The notes under the pieces are model-generated. The model was not told the origin of the DNA, ran no database searches, and was given only the letters and a program-made list of their open reading frames with translations. A program made the translations under genes and the position numbers. This document shows, in pieces, positions 50,090-59,665 of a stretch of 64,000 bases of DNA. The number at the start of each line of letters is the position of its first letter. The stretch's first letter is position 1. The stretch is from the NCBI RefSeq assembly GCF_000317615.1, contig NC_019780.1, positions 62,001 to 126,000 on the forward strand, in the 5' to 3' direction. The stretch comes from Dactylococcopsis salina PCC 8305 (GTDB taxonomy: Bacteria > Cyanobacteriota > Cyanobacteriia > Cyanobacteriales > Rubidibacteraceae).

Positions 50090-51502
50090 CTAACCCTTCT
50101 TAACTAGATGTTCCTGTACGGTTTCTACTAAATAATGACTCCAATGATGCGCTAATTCTAATTCGGCGGCTTCTACCATTACTCGAATTACGGGTTCAGT
50201 TCCAGAAGCGCGAACTAAAATCCGTCCTCGATCGCCCATTGCTTGTTCTGCTTGCTCGATCGCGCCTTGTAGGGGATCACAGTTTTCCCAAGCCAAGCGA
50301 CGTTCTACATCTTCCACCCGTACATTTTTCAACAATTGGGGATAGGTTTCAAAACTTTGATCTCGCATTTCACCGAGAGACATTCCTAACTGACGGGTTA
50401 AACAAGCTAAATGTAAAGCCGTTTGTACGCCATCGCCACTGCAATTATAGTGATGACAGATGACATGACCCGACTGTTCGCCGCCTAACATTGCTCCAGT
50501 TTCCCACATTTGCGCTTGTACGTGCTGATCGCCGACGGCGGTGCGAATGAGACGACCTCCGATCGATTCCCACGCTCGCTCAAACCCTAAATTTGCCATC
50601 ACGGTGGCGACGAGTAAATCGTTGGGAAGTTGCGATTTGCTTTTCAGGAGTTTTCCCCAAAAATAGAGGATATAATCGCCATCGACAATTCGTCCTTGAT
50701 TATCCACTGCTAAAACTCGATCGGCATCCCCATCAAAAGCAAACCCCATCTGGGCTTGCGTTTCACACACTGCTTGTTGTAACAAATTAAGATGAGTTGA
50801 GCCACAATCAACGTTGATCCGATCGCCATCGGGAACATCATGTAAACAAATTACTTCTGCCCCTAGTGCCTTAAATAAAGGAGGCGCAACCTTCACGCAA
50901 GCACCCCAGGCTAAGTCAAGGACAATTTTTAATCCCTGAAGCGGGCGATCGCTGGGTAAAGAGGCTTGTAAGGCGCTGCTGTATTGTTTAACTAATTCTT
51001 GACGAGGATAATGTTGTCCCCAGTTGACATCGAGGGCGACGGGTGGCTTTTCCCCTCTGATTCCCGCTTCGATCGCGCTGGTGTAAACTTTGCCTAATTT
51101 TGTGCCATTGCTGGTAAAAAACTTAATTCCGTTGTCTTCTGGAGGGTTATGACTGGCGGAAATCATAATTCCCCCGATCGCGTCGGTGTTTGCTGTGATA
51201 TAGGCAACACAAGGCGTAGGACATAACCCCAAATTCCAAACTTCCAAACCAGCGGCGGTTAACCCTGCGGTGAGAGACATCCCTAACATATCGCTGGAAT
51301 TGCGAGAATCTTGTCCGATCGCGATCGCGCCGCCACCGAATTGTTCTTTATACATTTGCCCCGCCCAATAGCCCACAGCTAAAGCTAAAGGGGCGGTTAA
51401 TAAGTTACCCGCTTTTCCGCGAATGCCATCAGTGCCAAATAATTTCCCCTTGGGAAGGGAGGATAAATTCAAAAACGAATTAGAAGCGACAGAAACAACC
51501 AT
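50090..51502 (-). CDS. glmM: Phosphoglucosamine mutase
   Basis: A 470-residue alpha-D-phosphohexomutase. [13 protein letters not shown] is the N-terminal motif, [15 protein letters not shown] holds the phosphoserine, [12 protein letters not shown] the metal-binding loop, GGEQSGHVI the sugar-binding loop and [15 protein letters not shown] the phosphate-binding loop. These are GlmM features, giving glucosamine 1-phosphate for peptidoglycan and LPS. It has a normal length plus a short N-terminal extension of about 17 residues. Confidence 0.95.
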   Translation of the reverse strand: MVVSVASNSFLNLSSLPKGKLFGTDGIRGKAGNLLTAPLALAVGYWAGQMYKEQFGGGAIAIGQDSRNSSDMLGMSLTAGLTAAGLEVWNLGLCPTPCVAYITANTDAIGGIMISASHNPPEDNGIKFFTSNGTKLGKVYTSAIEAGIRGEKPPVALDVNWGQHYPRQELVKQYSSALQASLPSDRPLQGLKIVLDLAWGACVKVAPPLFKALGAEVICLHDVPDGDRINVDCGSTHLNLLQQAVCETQAQMGFAFDGDADRVLAVDNQGRIVDGDYILYFWGKLLKSKSQLPNDLLVATVMANLGFERAWESIGGRLIRTAVGDQHVQAQMWETGAMLGGEQSGHVICHHYNCSGDGVQTALHLACLTRQLGMSLGEMRDQSFETYPQLLKNVRVEDVERRLAWENCDPLQGAIEQAEQAMGDRGRILVRASGTEPVIRVMVEAAELELAHHWSHYLVETVQEHLVKKG

Positions 51503-51561
51503 GAAAACAACTCCTCACACAAAAGAATTTAACTAGGAGGATAGCACGACTCATCCCCTCT

Positions 51562-51855
51562 CTAAAGACCGAGTTGATCTAATCGTTGTGCCATGGTTTC
51601 CCAAGAAATTCCCTGTTCAAGGTATTGGGGATTTTCAGGAGAATAAGGACTCACGGCTCGATCGATGCTGAGAATTGTCGCCTCCTCCGATAATACAGGA
51701 ACATCAGGATCATAAGCGGTTGCCCCAGTTAGAGAACTAGAAAACCCCTTAAAAATCAAAATTCGATCGGTTTCCCCCTCGGTTTCCACCTCCAGTAACA
51801 GCACCTCTTGGGGATGTTTGAGAGTATATTGTTCTAGGCGTTTTTCTTTAGTCAT
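51562..51855 (-). CDS. Conserved cyanobacterial/plastid small protein
   Basis: A 97-residue protein, RLEQYTLKHPQEVLLLEVE, IFKGFSSSLTGATAYDPDVP. It is conserved in cyanobacteria as I recall; function unknown. The start at ATG 51855 has GGAGGAAG just upstream, which decides it over an in-frame extension to 51906. It begins 1 bp before the stop of the DUF3177 gene ends, so translation is coupled. Confidence 0.7.
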   Translation of the reverse strand: MTKEKRLEQYTLKHPQEVLLLEVETEGETDRILIFKGFSSSLTGATAYDPDVPVLSEEATILSIDRAVSPYSPENPQYLEQGISWETMAQRLDQLGL

Positions 51856-51856
51856 C

Positions 51857-52459
51857 TTAATCTTCCTCCACCATTGCGGTGCGTCCTTCTTTCGCCAACC
51901 GCACAATTATAAAATAAGCAAGAGAAGCCACATAAGCCACTAATCCCATCATTCCTAACACCCCCAAAAATTCTGGTCTTGAGTTGGGATGAAACCACTC
52001 TCTGTAGAGTTGGGGGGCTTCTAACCATACTTGACAGTAGGGTTGTTGTTGAAACGCATCAGAAAAAGCGCAAGAGAAAAAGGGGAGATTTGCGATCGCG
52101 CCCAGGCTTGAATATATCGTCATCGCCCAACGCCAAGCGGTAAATACAAACTTCAGGGGGCGTTGCGGTTGATCTACTAAATCTTCATTAATATCCGCCC
52201 AAAACCACAAGGAAACAGGGATTAAAATTCGAGCAAACAACCCAGAGAGATAGCCAAACGCCCATCCTGGAATCATCAAATAGACTGTCACCATTAAAAG
52301 ACTCGCCACACGCCAATAAATGATCAGTAGGCGCTGCATTGTCTGTGCTTTTTGGATAAACGCCCAAAATAAGAGAATTAGGGGCAGAATTACGGCAAAT
52401 AAAACGGCGAGTCGATAGTCCATCCACACCAAAGGGCGATACCAAACTTCTGCATCCAT
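51857..52459 (-). CDS. DUF3177-family membrane protein
   Basis: A 200-residue protein with four or five transmembrane segments (about 14-34, 45-68, 70-88, 108-126 and 165-187), starting VWYRPLVWMDYRLAVLF. It matches a cyanobacterial family of unknown function (DUF3177). Forms an operon with the next small gene. Confidence 0.8.
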   Translation of the reverse strand: MDAEVWYRPLVWMDYRLAVLFAVILPLILLFWAFIQKAQTMQRLLIIYWRVASLLMVTVYLMIPGWAFGYLSGLFARILIPVSLWFWADINEDLVDQPQRPLKFVFTAWRWAMTIYSSLGAIANLPFFSCAFSDAFQQQPYCQVWLEAPQLYREWFHPNSRPEFLGVLGMMGLVAYVASLAYFIIVRLAKEGRTAMVEED

Positions 52460-52687
52460 AACCAGAGTCTAACCTGCAAACAACATCCGTTATCTTAGCA
52501 ACTGGTGGGTGTGGGAAAACTTATCATTTTTCTTACCTAGATTATAGATATTTCATTTATTTCAGTTATTGCAGTGAGTTTCTTTACCTCGCTAAACTAG
52601 GAGTAACTGGAAACTAACCAACGATCGAGCGCAGCCACCTTCGGTTTAGAAAAGTGTAAGCTGCGACTCTTGAGAAAGAAAATCATA

Positions 52688-53155
52688 ATGGGAAAACTCT
52701 ACACAACTCAACCAAACCAAGACAATGAGACTCAATCCTTATCAAGTCTGATTGAACATCTCAAAGAAGCACAAACTCCCCCACGCCTCGTTATTGATGG
52801 AGAAGAATTTTCTCTTTCTCCCTCTCTTTCCGAAGCCATGTCACAACTCGCTACTCTGATGGCAAATCATCAAGAAATTGCGATTGTTCCTATGAACTAC
52901 GAACTTACCGCACAACAAGCGGCTCAATTATTAGGAGTTTCACGTCCTCACTTAGTTAAACTTCTTCATGGCGAGTCTATTCCTTATGCCAAAACTGGGA
53001 ATCATTATCGCATTCTCGCTTCAGATGTTCTTGCTTTCAAAAAACAAAGAGAAGAACGTCGTGATCGACTTAATCAACTCACTCAACTAATGCAAGAAGA
53101 AGGGTTCTATGACGAAGAGTCAACTACCCGCAATCAATCGCTAAACGCGATGTGA
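52688..53155 (+). CDS. Excisionase-type HTH antitoxin, C-terminus altered by insertion
   Basis: A 155-residue protein with a MerR/excisionase-like HTH (LTAQQAAQLLGVSRPHLVKL, IPYAKTGNHYRI) at about 85-130. In this family it is the antitoxin to a following PIN toxin. The last codons (STTRNQSLNAM) come from the right end of the TnpB element inserted here. The original end and the toxin start lie beyond the element at about 54640. The DNA-binding part is complete. Confidence 0.82.
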   Translation: MGKLYTTQPNQDNETQSLSSLIEHLKEAQTPPRLVIDGEEFSLSPSLSEAMSQLATLMANHQEIAIVPMNYELTAQQAAQLLGVSRPHLVKLLHGESIPYAKTGNHYRILASDVLAFKKQREERRDRLNQLTQLMQEEGFYDEESTTRNQSLNAM

Positions 53156-54640
53156 TTGGGGCTTGTTTCTGCCGTCCACCTCAATTCCATGAACCTCGAA
53201 AGGCGCATGGCTTTGGCTTCATCCGACGAAACATCCGACAATCCCGAAAGATCATCTGGGCAGGCTGACAAACTACCCGTACTTGCCCAGTCTTGCCGAA
53301 CAAGTAACGTTCTCATCGCTATGTTCCTAGCTCCCACCAAGTCTGCATGAAGGTCAAACCCACAGTTTTCACAGTGAAAAGTTAACCCCTTGTTAGGTCG
53401 ATTCCCTTTAGAGGTATGACCACAATGAGGGCAACTTTGGGAAGTGTAATCAGCATCAACTTTAATTGCTAAAGAATCATTTAGAACTGCTTTATAGTCG
53501 ATAAAACTTTGGAGTTCAGCAAAAGACCAACTGGTTTGTTTACGGTTAGCCTTTTTCTGTTTCCTAGATGCTTTTTTACCCTTACGACGAGGGTTAGTTC
53601 TTTCTCTGATGTGGGTTAAATCCTCTAATCCAATTAAGGAATTAGATTTGGCAACCTTCTTAGAGACTTGATGGTTAACATCAGCGCGAAACCGTCTCTC
53701 TCGTCCTGATAACTTTTTCAGTCTTCTTTTAGCAGAACGAGTGCCTTTGCGCTGTAACGATTTTCTTCTCCTTTGGTAATGATTTGCTTTATGAATAGTT
53801 GATTTTCCGTTGTAGAAACTAACTTGATTCTTGGTATCAGTTTCTACAGCTAGATATCGTTGACCAACATCAACACCGCTAACCCGTTTAATATCTGCGG
53901 GTTCGATATCAGGTTTCTCTATTTCTAAGCTGACTAATAAGTAATAAGTCTTGTTAGAAGGAGTATAGTAAATCTTTGCTCCCTTAGCTTTAGCATCCCC
54001 CGATTTAATTAAGCCGAGGTGCTTATAATAGCCAGAATAAGAAACCTTGATTCGACCTTGTAAAGTAATGAGACTAATTCCTTCTTTTACAAAGGAAAAG
54101 TCCCTTCCATAATTAAGATTGCAAGTTCTAGAAACAAACTGCGGTGGTTTATCTAAGCCCTTGTACCTTTTCTTGGTTTTTCCCTGTTTGCGATGTTGGC
54201 TATTTTGTTTAACCTTAGTCCATAAAGTTCTATAAGTCGCTCCTACCTGCCTACAAACATTACAAGCCATCTGGGCAGGAAGTCGAAAATTGTCTCGAAT
54301 GTCGTAGTAAGCCAACTTCTGAAGTTTATTGGCACTACTGGTTCGATTGTTGTCGAAAGCCACCTGTGAAACATAATTCAGAGCATCACGATAAGCCAAA
54401 GAAACCTCCCGCAGGAGCGTTTTCTGCTCGGTCAAGAGATTTAACTTTAACTTGGCAGTGATTACTTGTTTCATGGTTTTCATTTTCACAGTGCACCTAC
54501 ATTATAACAGCTTAGTGAAGAGGTGCGCCCTTCCTGAGGGGCTGTCGTCTGGGGTTTCCCCAGACGTTTATACGCCCCGTCCCTCTACTAATCCTTCGGA
54601 TGTAGTAGGGGAATCCTTGCCACGTATGTTGAAAAAGACA
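53118..54640 (-). mobile_element. IS605-family TnpB-only element, intact
   Basis: It carries one intact tnpB on the minus strand and no tnpA. The right end (about 53118-53150) has a short hairpin ATCGC/GCGAT and ends GGGTAGTTGAC. The left end has a 9-bp hairpin (CGTCTGGGG, TTT, CCCCAGACG, 54546-54566) and ends near TTCAACATACG on the minus strand. It is inserted between an antitoxin and its PIN toxin. Boundaries are inferred from the two interrupted genes. Confidence 0.7.
53134..54489 (-). CDS. TnpB RNA-guided nuclease family protein
   Basis: A 451-residue TnpB. The N-terminal start VITAKLKLNLLTEQK, RuvC-I GVDVGQRYLAV, RuvC-II LIGLEDLTHIRER, the zinc finger CPHCGH...CENCG and RuvC-III LHADLVGARNIAM are all present, so it should be catalytically competent as the guide-RNA nuclease of the element. 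Several starts are possible (GTG 54489, ATG 54483, ATG 54474); TATAAT on the minus strand at 54501-54506 is a likely -10 box, leaving a very short leader. The omega RNA is expected to overlap the 3' end. Confidence 0.92.
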   Translation of the reverse strand: MKMKTMKQVITAKLKLNLLTEQKTLLREVSLAYRDALNYVSQVAFDNNRTSSANKLQKLAYYDIRDNFRLPAQMACNVCRQVGATYRTLWTKVKQNSQHRKQGKTKKRYKGLDKPPQFVSRTCNLNYGRDFSFVKEGISLITLQGRIKVSYSGYYKHLGLIKSGDAKAKGAKIYYTPSNKTYYLLVSLEIEKPDIEPADIKRVSGVDVGQRYLAVETDTKNQVSFYNGKSTIHKANHYQRRRKSLQRKGTRSAKRRLKKLSGRERRFRADVNHQVSKKVAKSNSLIGLEDLTHIRERTNPRRKGKKASRKQKKANRKQTSWSFAELQSFIDYKAVLNDSLAIKVDADYTSQSCPHCGHTSKGNRPNKGLTFHCENCGFDLHADLVGARNIAMRTLLVRQDWASTGSLSACPDDLSGLSDVSSDEAKAMRLSRFMELRWTAETSPNHIAFSD

Positions 54641-54645
54641 TGATC

Positions 54646-54699
54646 ATGGAACTCCCAATTATTGTCTTGGATGCTTGTGTGATTTATTCGATTTGTTAG
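54646..54699 (+). pseudogene. PIN-domain toxin remnant
   Basis: ATG 54646 opens MELPIIVLDACVIYSIC and a stop. VLDACVLYS is the first strand, with the catalytic Asp, of the PIN toxins paired with excisionase-type antitoxins. The rest of the gene is missing. With the antitoxin on the other side of the TnpB element, this shows that the element landed in a TA pair. The remaining 75 bp to the next gene is repeat-like DNA. Confidence 0.65.
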
Positions 54700-54776
54700 C
54701 AAAGTCTGGAATCAACTTGATATAAAATCAACCTGAGATCAGTTGTAGATTCGGTGAAATGAAATGAAACCCAACA

Positions 54777-57023
54777 TTAATTGTCAATCTGCTTTAAAAT
54801 CGGAAAAAAAGGAGACGGATCAGCCGCTTGTAAAGAATTCGCCCCTCTAACATTAAACTGATTCCAGTTAAACGGCGCATTTTCTGCAGCCGATAGCCAG
54901 AGTAATCGTTTCCCACGAGTCAGCGCCACATAAAACAAACGATATTCTTCGGCGGTTTGCAATTCTCCTGCTTTTTTCCAAGCGGTGAGAGGGGGATCAA
55001 TCTCGATCGATGCGTTTAAATACTGACTATGGACAACACTGCGAATGCGCGATCGAGCTACTGACGCTAAGGTAAAATCTCCCAAAAACTTGTGAGGAGT
55101 GGGAACACGATGCTGTCCTGGAATATTGTTTTTATGAAGAAAAGGAATAAACACATAATCCCAGTCTAATCCTTTTGCCTTGTGCATGGTAATAATCCTA
55201 ACTTGTCCAGGCTTCATATATTCCTGGTCATTTTCTCCTTCTTCCACGCCAGTAAATTGTTCTGTATTAATAATCGTCGTCAAAGCCTCAATCACCCCAT
55301 CTAAAGCCACTCTCCCTTCGGTTTCCTGACGCAACTGTTCAGATAACTTTTGCACCGTTGCTAACTCGGAAGGGTCATAATTAAGCGTAAACGCCAGGAA
55401 AGAAATTAACTGATAACTGGTAAGTTCAATTTTTGCTTTCAGGAGACTGCGACAATAATAAGCCGCCTTTTTTACCGTCTTACTTTGAGGTGGATCAAGA
55501 TGACTTGGATATAAAAACTGTTCGGGATAAGTCGCCAACGCACTTAAATCTTGTTTCGCAATTAAATTCCGTTTCGTCAAAACTTCTAAAGTCGCTTTTG
55601 TGTATTCTGAAGAATGAGGGCGATTTAAAAATTTGAGAAGACTTAAAATTTCAGTGGGAATTTTAGAGGAACGTTGACTTTGGCTGACTTCGTTAATGGG
55701 AATGTTATATTCACGAGAGAGATTACTTAAATTCTCAGCCAGAAAGTTCCCTTGACGGTTATTGCGGACTAAAATCGCTGCATTATGGTTCGGATGATCA
55801 GTGAGTAAGGTAATTAAACGCTTTCCGATGCGTTCAACTGTGTCATAAATATGTTTCGGGGTTTCAATTTCTAAACCTTTTCCCTCCGCAGTTGGGTTCG
55901 CGTCGGGTTGTGGATCATCGAGAGGAATAGGATGGATGTCTTGAACACGGAAAGGAAGTTCTTGAGGATGATTTTGATTTCCCCAACGAAGAAAATGGTT
56001 AGCAGTATCAATGATGATTTGGCTACTGCGTCCTGCTTGATCCATTTTTGTAAAACGATTTTCTAATTGACAAGTTTCGCAGAAATGACGGAAATAAATC
56101 GGATCAGCAGGGGTGAAGGTGGAATTAATCGCCTGATTTGGATCACCTACGCGAACTAAATTTGGTGGTGTTTCAGGGTTATTGATATCACTGGCAAGAG
56201 CTTCTAAGAGTTCCGCTTGCAACGGGTTAGAATCTTGTGCTTCATCTTCAAATACCCCAAAAACCCCAGCTTGCAGTTTCTCTGCCACTATTGGCGATTC
56301 TAACACCCGTAATGCTCCCAGAATCATATCATCATAGTCGATTAAACTGCGCGATCGAGCGATGGTAGTATAAATTTCATATAATCCTGCGGTGACAGCG
56401 AAAATACTGTAATCATCCTGATCTTGATAACTTAACTCCCACAACCTTTCTGGGGATAACCCCGAACTTTTCGCCTCTCGAACTGTGGTTTTAGTTAGTT
56501 TCGGTAACACCTCGGTTCGTAACACCGACTGACGACGCATTTTCTCCGTTTCTTCCCCATCAAAAGCAACGCCGTTGAGGAGAGTTTTGTAAAAATCAGG
56601 ATAACGTTTAATCCATTCTTCCACAGTATCTTGAATCAGACGATGATTTTGATTGGGACTAACTAAGGTTTTTATTTCTGAATCTAACCCCGATAAATAG
56701 GGATAACGGGAAGCAATATTTAACGCGAGTCCGTGTAAAGTGTAAACAGTAAAGCCAGTAGGAGGATGCTTAAATTCCTCTAATAATTCCTTGATTTTTT
56801 GTTTAATACTTGCGGCTGCCGATCGAGTAAAAGTAACAATAATTAACTGTTGTTTTTGGTTTAACTTATTACGAATTAGCGCGATCGTCGCACCGATCGC
56901 CATTCCCGTTGATTTTCCCGCACCTGGCACCGCAGAAACCGCCAATTTTCCGCCATTCCAATCTCCTAACGGCTGTTGTCCGACTCGTAAACGTTTTCTC
57001 AATTCAACTAATTCTTGACTCAT
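54777..57023 (-). CDS. UvrD/Rep-family DNA helicase
   Basis: A 748-residue SF1A helicase. Walker A SAVPGAGKSTGMA (about 30-42), IVTFTRSAAASIKQK, EDEAQDSNPLQAELL, VGDPNQAINSTF, IITMHKAKGLDWDYVFIP and LFYVALTRGKRLL cover motifs I to VI. It lacks the C-terminal nuclease of AddA/RecB and is somewhat longer than UvrD. Housekeeping repair or defence use cannot be told apart from sequence. Ends with the start of a repeat region on both sides. Confidence 0.92.
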   Translation of the reverse strand: MSQELVELRKRLRVGQQPLGDWNGGKLAVSAVPGAGKSTGMAIGATIALIRNKLNQKQQLIIVTFTRSAAASIKQKIKELLEEFKHPPTGFTVYTLHGLALNIASRYPYLSGLDSEIKTLVSPNQNHRLIQDTVEEWIKRYPDFYKTLLNGVAFDGEETEKMRRQSVLRTEVLPKLTKTTVREAKSSGLSPERLWELSYQDQDDYSIFAVTAGLYEIYTTIARSRSLIDYDDMILGALRVLESPIVAEKLQAGVFGVFEDEAQDSNPLQAELLEALASDINNPETPPNLVRVGDPNQAINSTFTPADPIYFRHFCETCQLENRFTKMDQAGRSSQIIIDTANHFLRWGNQNHPQELPFRVQDIHPIPLDDPQPDANPTAEGKGLEIETPKHIYDTVERIGKRLITLLTDHPNHNAAILVRNNRQGNFLAENLSNLSREYNIPINEVSQSQRSSKIPTEILSLLKFLNRPHSSEYTKATLEVLTKRNLIAKQDLSALATYPEQFLYPSHLDPPQSKTVKKAAYYCRSLLKAKIELTSYQLISFLAFTLNYDPSELATVQKLSEQLRQETEGRVALDGVIEALTTIINTEQFTGVEEGENDQEYMKPGQVRIITMHKAKGLDWDYVFIPFLHKNNIPGQHRVPTPHKFLGDFTLASVARSRIRSVVHSQYLNASIEIDPPLTAWKKAGELQTAEEYRLFYVALTRGKRLLWLSAAENAPFNWNQFNVRGANSLQAADPSPFFPILKQIDN

Positions 57024-57035
57024 TTTTTCTCATTA

Positions 57036-57510
57036 TTCCCCCCTTTCAAAGGGGGGTTAGGGGGGATAAACTGTAACACCACTTTTTGAAAATTGTATAA
57101 TTCACCGACAATAAATTTGTTTTACAACTATAGCAATCCTAAATGAATTGTAAATGATTTGCCCCCCAAATCCTCACCTTCGCTCCGGCCCAATTCTGGG
57201 GGGCTTTCGTGAGTCAACTTTTTACAAATGATATGGGATCGCTATATAGCAAGATGAAATCTCTAATTGTTGCTACACCCTCTTAAGTTCCCCCAAACTT
57301 GGGGGTTAGGGGGCTAATTAATTTCTCCAAACCAACCTACGTTTTAGCTGTTGGGTTTCGTCACCTCCACCCCACCTACGTTTTAGCTGTTGGGTTTCGT
57401 CACCTCCACCCCACCTACGTTTTAGCTGTTGGGTTTCGTCACCTCCACCCCACCTACGTTTTAGCTGTTGGGTTTCGTCACCTCCACCCCACCTACGTTT
57501 TGAGCAAAAA
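57036..57510. repeat. Repeat cluster: C/G hairpin, CTATAGCA element, four GTTGGGT units
   Basis: Fills the 495-bp gap between helicase and rhomboid genes. 57036-57067 is a CCCCCC/GGGGGG hairpin. 57128-57250 is a MITE-like element with ends CTATAGCAATCCTAAATG and GGGATCGCTATATAGC. 57290-57318 is another C/G unit. 57340-57503 has four tandem units of about 40 bp, GTTGGGTTTCGTCACCTCC then ACCCCACCTACGTTTTAGCT. No gene seen. Confidence 0.85.
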
Positions 57511-57518
57511 GAAAGGAT

Positions 57519-59087
57519 TTAATTGTTTTTTTGACCGATTAACAAAATCATAAACGTCGAAATAATTCCTAAAATTAAACCAAAGAAATGTCCCAAGAAA
57601 CTGACATTAGCAACACTAAAATCAAACCCCACTTGTAACAAAATAATAATCGTCACCAACTGTAACTTTTCCTGTGCTAGTTTCGATTTTTCTTGTCGCC
57701 ATCCTCGCCATAAAATCATAAATGTTGCTCCCATTAAACCCATAATAGCAGCCGAAGAACCAACTAACAAATCATCTTCTCGTCCTGTAAAAATAGCCAA
57801 AGCTGCAAATAAAGAAATTGCACCGATTCCACTAAAAAAATAAACAATTAAATAACGAAACCATCCTAAATAAAATTCGACATAAGGACTTAGTATCCAT
57901 AATCCCAACATATTACTAATCAAATGAATATAGCCAAAATGAAGGAAATTGGCTGTAAAAACGCGCCAAGGTTCTCCAGAAACAATTTCTTTCGGAATCG
58001 CCGCCCCTAAACGCGCAAGAGTTTCTAAATTTTGGCTTCCTCCTTGTGTAATTTCCAGAATAAAGACTAATACATTGATCAACATTAAACTATAAGTCAA
58101 GTTGGCTTTACTGGGAGTAATACTAACGGCGCTGCCATAGTTTATCTCTTGATTTAAGTCAGTTTTAATTATATTAATAAGCGGTAAGTATTCAGGATTT
58201 AGAGTCTGATTAACCTTAGCAAGACGGTTAGAAAGTCGGTGGACGATCGCATTTTCTAATGCGATATCTTTCTCGCGAATTTTTAATAATAAGTTTTTCC
58301 CTTCTTGGCGATTTCCTAACGCCATTTGTGCGGTTGCTAACCAAAACATTTGCAGATTTTGGGGATAAACTTTTAAAGTCGAACCCAAGAGTTTTTTAAC
58401 TTCCCTAACTTCTCCTAAAAACGCAAAGACATAGAGACGAGCTAAGTTAATAGGAATCGAACTACCTAAGTTTTTAATTTGATTTTGACGCGCCTGGAAT
58501 ATCCCAACTAAACCATTGAGATCACCGACTTCTCCTAATGATCTTAAATAGAGTGTTGCTAAAGTTGGACTTCTCCACAATACCGAGTCTGGAATCTCTT
58601 TCTGTAACCAAGATAAACAATCATTCCAGTTGGCTTCTATCCGAAATTGAAGCGCTTTTGCGGTATGATGAAAACCATAATTGGGATGATTTAAGTCTCG
58701 ATTTAAGATCGTATTTGCGGTTTCAATTTCTCCTTTTTGGATTAAGGCTAAAACTTTTAAAAACTGGGGTTGTTTTTGCCAACCGTCTCCAGGATGTAGC
58801 CAAGACAAAATGATCGCGATTCCTCGTGCTTTTCCAAAATGTTCTTGATAAACTAACCGATTAACTTGTCCTAAACCAATAATTGGAATGAGAATAAAAA
58901 TTAACCAGAAAATTCCGCCAATTAAACCAGATTGTTGCGGAAGAAAATAATGGGAAGTTCCCATGATGATTAAGATTCCTAGAGCAACCAGTAACCATCC
59001 CCAGTTATTACGAGAAATTAAGGTGCGTAGCCCGATCGAGCAACAAGAAATCGTAACTAAAAAGTGTAAAACTGTATTTAAATCCAT
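57519..59087 (-). CDS. Rhomboid-family intramembrane serine protease with long N-terminal domain
   Basis: A 522-residue protein. Two or three N-terminal membrane helices and a large soluble part with tetratricopeptide-like helices (about 90-300) precede a six-helix rhomboid domain (about 330-520): HLISNMLGLWILSPYVE, catalytic Ser in LLVGSSAAIMGLMG (about 444) and His in FLGHFFGLILG (about 500). The active-site motif GSSA replaces the usual GASG. Substrate unknown. Confidence 0.87.
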   Translation of the reverse strand: MDLNTVLHFLVTISCCSIGLRTLISRNNWGWLLVALGILIIMGTSHYFLPQQSGLIGGIFWLIFILIPIIGLGQVNRLVYQEHFGKARGIAIILSWLHPGDGWQKQPQFLKVLALIQKGEIETANTILNRDLNHPNYGFHHTAKALQFRIEANWNDCLSWLQKEIPDSVLWRSPTLATLYLRSLGEVGDLNGLVGIFQARQNQIKNLGSSIPINLARLYVFAFLGEVREVKKLLGSTLKVYPQNLQMFWLATAQMALGNRQEGKNLLLKIREKDIALENAIVHRLSNRLAKVNQTLNPEYLPLINIIKTDLNQEINYGSAVSITPSKANLTYSLMLINVLVFILEITQGGSQNLETLARLGAAIPKEIVSGEPWRVFTANFLHFGYIHLISNMLGLWILSPYVEFYLGWFRYLIVYFFSGIGAISLFAALAIFTGREDDLLVGSSAAIMGLMGATFMILWRGWRQEKSKLAQEKLQLVTIIILLQVGFDFSVANVSFLGHFFGLILGIISTFMILLIGQKNN

Positions 59088-59143
59088 GAAATTGAGGGAA
59101 GTAATGACCCGCTAAAGTAGTTAACAGTAACCCATTGTTTAAT

Positions 59144-59247
59144 GCTATAGCAGTCCTATTTCATTTGTAAAAAATTGATTCATCGAAGCCCCCAGAATTG
59201 GGGGTTGGGGGGCAAAAAAAATTACAATTTATTTGGGGTTGCTATGG
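59144..59247. repeat. MITE-like element with CTATAGCA ends
   Basis: Left GCTATAGCAGTCCTATTTC, right (reverse complement) CCATAGCAACCCCAAATAAA; the ends are inverted repeats over about 25 bp. The middle is a CCCCC...GGGGG hairpin. Same family as 4707-4894 and 57128-57250. Confidence 0.65.
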
Positions 59248-59296
59248 GTGATCGGGTTTATTTTTATTGGTAGCGGGTCATTGTAGCAAATTGGGT

Positions 59297-59533
59297 TTAA
59301 AACTTATTAAGGTTAATTCCCATTTCATTCGCCATTTTTTGTAAACCCTTTTTTTGTAAGGTTTTGATGGCTTTAGTGGAGACAGTGAGTTTTACCCAAC
59401 GGTTTCCTTCTTCCCACCAAATGCGCTTCGTTTGTAAGTTAGCATTCTGCAATTTTTTATTTCTACGGTGAGAGTGGGAGATTGAAAAAGCATTATTCGC
59501 TTTTTTTCCAGTAAGTTGACAATGACGACTCAT
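59297..59533 (-). CDS. rpmB: Large ribosomal subunit protein bL28
   Basis: A 78-residue protein starting [20 protein letters not shown], with [17 protein letters not shown] and [14 protein letters not shown]. This is a full-length bL28; the early CQLTGK motif gives the start at ATG 59533. One zinc-binding Cys of other L28s is absent, as is common in cyanobacteria. Confidence 0.96.
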   Translation of the reverse strand: MSRHCQLTGKKANNAFSISHSHRRNKKLQNANLQTKRIWWEEGNRWVKLTVSTKAIKTLQKKGLQKMANEMGINLNKF

Positions 59534-59665
59534 ATTACAATTCCTCAAAAAACAGTCCGTTCTCCATCATACCAACGGAAATTAAAGCTCGGCTCGATCG
59601 AGTACCGAATCAATCTCAAAAGTGGGCTAGGATTGATCAACAGGAAAAGCATTGGTAAACATAGC

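Noticed and set aside
50023-50103. 27-codon frame beginning MERLPLELYQ
   Set aside because: Too short, and it begins in repeat DNA with no recognised family; probably a fragment or chance.
57340-57503. Four regular repeats of about 40 bp, possible CRISPR
   Set aside because: No spacers; same GTTGGGT repeat class as elsewhere.
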